Shown here: positions 60,905 through 64,000 of the stretch, one piece after another
Layout: the number at the start of each line of letters is the position of its first letter
Numbering within the stretch: the first letter of the stretch is position 1
DNA from: Juglans regia
Taxonomy: Eukaryota > Streptophyta > Magnoliopsida > Fagales > Juglandaceae
NCBI RefSeq assembly: GCF_001411555.2
Contig: NC_049911.1
Span: forward strand, 1 to 64,000
Length of the DNA: 64,000 bases
Direction: 5' to 3'
Made by a program: the position numbers and the translations under genes
Notes under the pieces: generated by a model
The model's database searches: none
What the model was told of the DNA's origin: nothing
Seen by the model: the letters and a program-made list of their open reading frames with translations, nothing else

Positions 60905-63900
60905 TGAACTCGGGAGGTGGTCTTAGCAGGGGAAGGTCGAAAGGAAAGGGGTTGGCTTTTCCCTAATGAATCCCAAAATTCTGTCGTGGAATTTCAGTGG
61001 ACTCAACGAGATTAACAAGCGGCTTCGGATTAGGCACTTACATCGTAAGTGGAAGGTAGATATTGTGTGTTTATAGGAGACGAAGTTGAAGATGATCAAT
61101 AGGAAAATTATTCATAGTTTATGGAGTGGTACCCACGTGGATTGGGTGTATTTGGCCTCTAATGGGCCATTAGGAGGGATAATGGTGATATGGGATAGGC
61201 AAGTGGTGGAAAAAATGGAGGATTTTAATGGGCAGTTCATGGTAGCATGCTCGTTCAATTGTGTGTCGGATAACTTCTTGTGGGCTTTTGCAAGAGTTTA
61301 TGGGCCTAACCTAGACTCTGACAGAAGGTTATTATGAGAAGAATTATCAGGGGTGCATAGCTGGTGGGACCTCCCATGGTATATAGGGGAGATTTCAATA
61401 TCATTAGATTCTCAAGTGAAAGCTCTAGAATTAGAAGAGTGAGGCCAGTCATGTTGGAGTTTTCGGAGTGCATTTTTGAATTGAACCTGGTGGATTTGCC
61501 ACTCGCATGGGGTTCTGCCACTTGGTCAGATAACTAGACTTGGTCCAAGTTGGACCGGTTCTTAATTTCTTCAGAGTGGGAAAGCCATTTTCCGGATGTC
61601 GGCAAAAGCATTTGGAACTCTTATCTTCAGATCATTGGCCCATTTTGCTTGATTGTAGAGGTCTACGAAATGGTCAATGGTGTTTCAAATTTGAGATTAT
61701 GTGGCTAAGAACGAAAGGGTTTGTGGATAGGGTCAAACGGTGGTGGTCTTCTTACTAGTTCCATGGTACCCCTAGCTTCATTTTTGTAAATAAATTGAAA
61801 TTTTTGGAAAGAGACTTGAAGGTGTGGAATCTGCAGTCTTTTGGAAATATATGGGAAAATAAGAAATTCAAGCTAATAGAAATTAAGGAGTTAGAGAGAT
61901 TGCAAGAGGGGTGGCCACTTACACAGGAAGAACAAGTACATAAGACATCACTGGTTGCAAATCTTGAGAGGATGATTTTACTAGAAGAAATTTCATGGTG
62001 ACAAAAATCAAGAGCGTTGTGGTTAAAGGAAGAAATTTCATTGCAAATTCCCATAGAAGAAATAACAACATAAAGGTGCTGAAAATTGATGGGGTAGAAT
62101 GTAGAAAAGATCAAGTAATTCACAATTATGTAGTGGATTTTTTTGAGAAACTTCTAACTGAGCATGTGGGTTGGCGGCCTACACTTGATGGACTCGTCTT
62201 TGATGTTATTGGGCCGAATGATGTGGTTCGGATGGAGAGGGCTTTTGAGGAGGATGAGGTTTATGTTGTAGTGCGAAAAATGGTCAAAGACAAGGCGCCC
62301 GGTCCTGATAAATTCTCTATGGGTTTCTTCCGAGATTGTTGGGTTGTGGTTAAGGAAGGCCTAACGAAGGTGTTTCAAGAGCTTTTCACGGTTGGAAAAT
62401 TTGAGAAAAGTCTTAACACCAATTTTCTTGCTTTAATACCAAAAAAGGTGGAGGCTATGGATATTTCGGAGTTTAGGCCTATTAGCCTAGTGAATGGGGT
62501 CTACAAGATTATTTCGAAAGTGCTTGCAAATCAACTTAGCAAGGTAATAGGGAAGATTATCACTAAACCTCAAAATTCTTTTGTAAAAGGTAGGCAGATT
62601 CTTGATGCAGTTCTTATTGCCAATAAATGCCTTGACAGTAGATTGAAGGCTAGAACCACAGGGATCTTGTGCAAGCTAGATATGGAGAAGGCGTATAATC
62701 ACATTAATTGGGAATTTCTTCTGTATCTACTTGGGAGATGTGGTTTTGGGGAAAGATGGAGGAATTGGATCCGTTGGTGCATATCTACGGTGAGATTCTC
62801 GGTGTTGATTAATGGCACTTCAGAGGGTTTCTTTTAGAGTTCACGCAGTTTAAGACAAGGGGATTCGTTATCACCTTTGTTTTTTGTTATTGTTATGGAG
62901 GCGCTAGGTAGGATGATCTCGGCTTTTGTGGCTCATGATTTCGTAGATGGTTTTCCAATTAGAACCCCGAAGAGAGGGATCATTAATATTTCTCATTTAT
63001 TATTTGCAGATGATACACTTATTTTTTGTGAGGCCCAAAATCAAGTGCGAACCTTGAAGGCATTGCTAATATGTTTTGAAGTAGCTTCTGGTTTGAAAGT
63101 GAACTTTGATAAATCTGAAATGGTGCCGATTGGAGGTGTTCCTAACATCCGTCAACTAGCTAGAACACTGGGTTGTAAGATATCTTCCTTTCCTATGACT
63201 TATCTGGGACTTCCATTGGGGATTGCATTAAGGGTGTCATCTGTGTGGAATATGGTGATTGAGAAAACAAAAAGAATACTGGCAAGATAGAAAAAAATGT
63301 ACTTGTCGAAAGGAGGTAGGACTACTTTAATCAAGACTACACTTTCTAACCTACCAACTTATTTCTTATCTTTATTCCTTATACTGACAAGTGTGGTGGC
63401 CTGTATCAAGAAGTTAGAACGAGATTTTTTGTTGGGAGGATTGGGGGAATAGTTTAAGTTCTATTTAGTTAAGTGGGAAAATGTATGCCGTCCGATCTCT
63501 AATGGTGGTCTGGGTATAAGAAATTTGAGGTTGTTTAATCGGACGTTACTTGACAAGTGATTATGGAGATATATCAAGGAACCAAAGGCCATTTGGAAAA
63601 CGGTGATTGAAAACAAATATTGAAATCTATGGGGGGAATGGTGTACTAGAGAAGATAGAGGGGCTTATTATGGAGTGGGTTTGTGGAATCAAATAAGAAG
63701 AGGGTGGGGGTTTTTTAAACAACACTCTAGGCTTCTGATGGGTGTTGGAAACAGTATTAGATTATGGAAAAATGTTTGGTGTGGTAATAGTGCCTTACAA
63801 GATTTATTTCCTTCACTTTTCCAAATTGCTTGTGCCAAATATGTCTCATTAGCGGAAGGTATGGGGATCTCTGGACGGGGGAATCCATTGGAATATACTC

Positions 63901-64000
63901 TTCAGTAGGGCAACATAGGATTAGGAATTAAGCAATTTAGTAGGTTTTTTAATATACTCCACAAGACCAAACATTCAACAAGAAGATGGTATGTGGTGGA
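60905..64000 (+). mobile_element. LINE inserted in CACTA, right-arm copy (continues past window)
   Basis: Same LINE and insertion point as 7506-11185, in opposite orientation. The 3' part (zf-RVT and tail) lies outside the window. Confidence 0.85.
60965..63908 (+). pseudogene. LINE ORF2: endonuclease and reverse transcriptase (right-arm copy)
   Basis: It starts MNPKILSWNFSGLNEI at 60965, with a TAG at about 61075. The endonuclease runs to about 61760 with several breaks. The RT has its longest open frame at 61995-62837 (280 codons), with [33 protein letters not shown] and [13 protein letters not shown] stop at 62835 is followed by SLRQGDSLSPLFF and the frame 62877-63290 with LLFADDTLIF. A further frame at 63675-63908 is the start of the C-terminal region. 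The catalytic aspartates are present. It is inactive because of stops and frameshifts. Confidence 0.86.

Larger units (their letters stand above)
56889..64000. repeat. Right arm of the giant inverted duplication
   Basis: It mirrors 8113-15128 over copia, spacer, CACTA end, Transposase_24-like gene and LINE, and is cut by the window end. The junctions (copia to CACTA spacer CGTGTAATAT, the AGG/CCT trinucleotide, LINE into CACTA gene) are the same in both arms. Confidence 0.92.
59147..64000 (-). mobile_element. CACTA element, right-arm copy (continues past window)
   Basis: It starts CACTACAACAGATC at 59147, preceded by CCT (inverse of AGG). TTCGAAC-type subterminal motifs lie at 59340-59690, then the transposase gene and the LINE. 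Only one end is in the window. Confidence 0.85.

Noticed and set aside
1..64000. tRNA or rRNA genes
   Set aside because: No cloverleaf with A/B boxes or rRNA block was recognised by reading; a tRNAscan run would settle it.

Overview
The window looks like draft nuclear DNA of a woody eudicot. It has spliced plant genes with GT-AG introns, an AT-rich background, several plant transposon superfamilies and a 100-N assembly gap. A Fagales or Juglandaceae-type tree is possible from the style of the hAT-like miniature elements, but this is a weak inference. No prokaryotic, organellar or CRISPR features are visible.

Two host genes can be assembled exon by exon without a break, and they are convergent. 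The first is a type-2 diacylglycerol acyltransferase (DGAT2, plus strand, 27513-32847, 9 exons, 335 aa), which makes storage oil in the ER. The second is a PIN-LIKES auxin carrier (PILS, minus strand, 47780-52719, 10 exons, 415 aa), an ER membrane protein. The roughly 15 kb between their 3' ends holds degraded gene fragments (a Rav1/DmX-like WD-repeat protein and unidentified pieces), a complete Ty3/gypsy chromovirus-type element with TGTGG target duplications, a LINE with DUF4283 ORF1 and endonuclease/RT ORF2, and a stray RNase H domain.

Left region (1-15128): a CACTA element at 13-12875, with CACTACAAC ends and an AGG target duplication. It carries a minus-strand PTTP-like gene split by a 3.87 kb Ac-like hAT element (8-bp duplication ATATTGTT), a central block of TTCGAA-type repeats, a LINE, and a plus-strand Ptta/En/Spm (Transposase_24-like) gene. 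A pol-deleted Ty1/copia element begins 14 bp beyond the CACTA end.

Right region (56413-64000): the same copia, CACTA end and LINE appear again in inverted order, with the same junctions. The window therefore contains arms of at least 7 kb of a very large inverted duplication (8113-15128 and 56889-64000). The arms enclose about 41.8 kb with both host genes, and the right arm continues past the window.

Middle-left region (15129-27500): an N gap abutting telomere-like CCCTAAA and degenerate TTTAGGG repeats with a 212-bp tandem duplication, LINE remnants, two adjoining Harbinger-like elements sharing one TAA, a nested hAT MITE, and a 44-bp AT-rich minisatellite. Most of 17700-22156 and 52720-56407 contains nothing I can call a gene.
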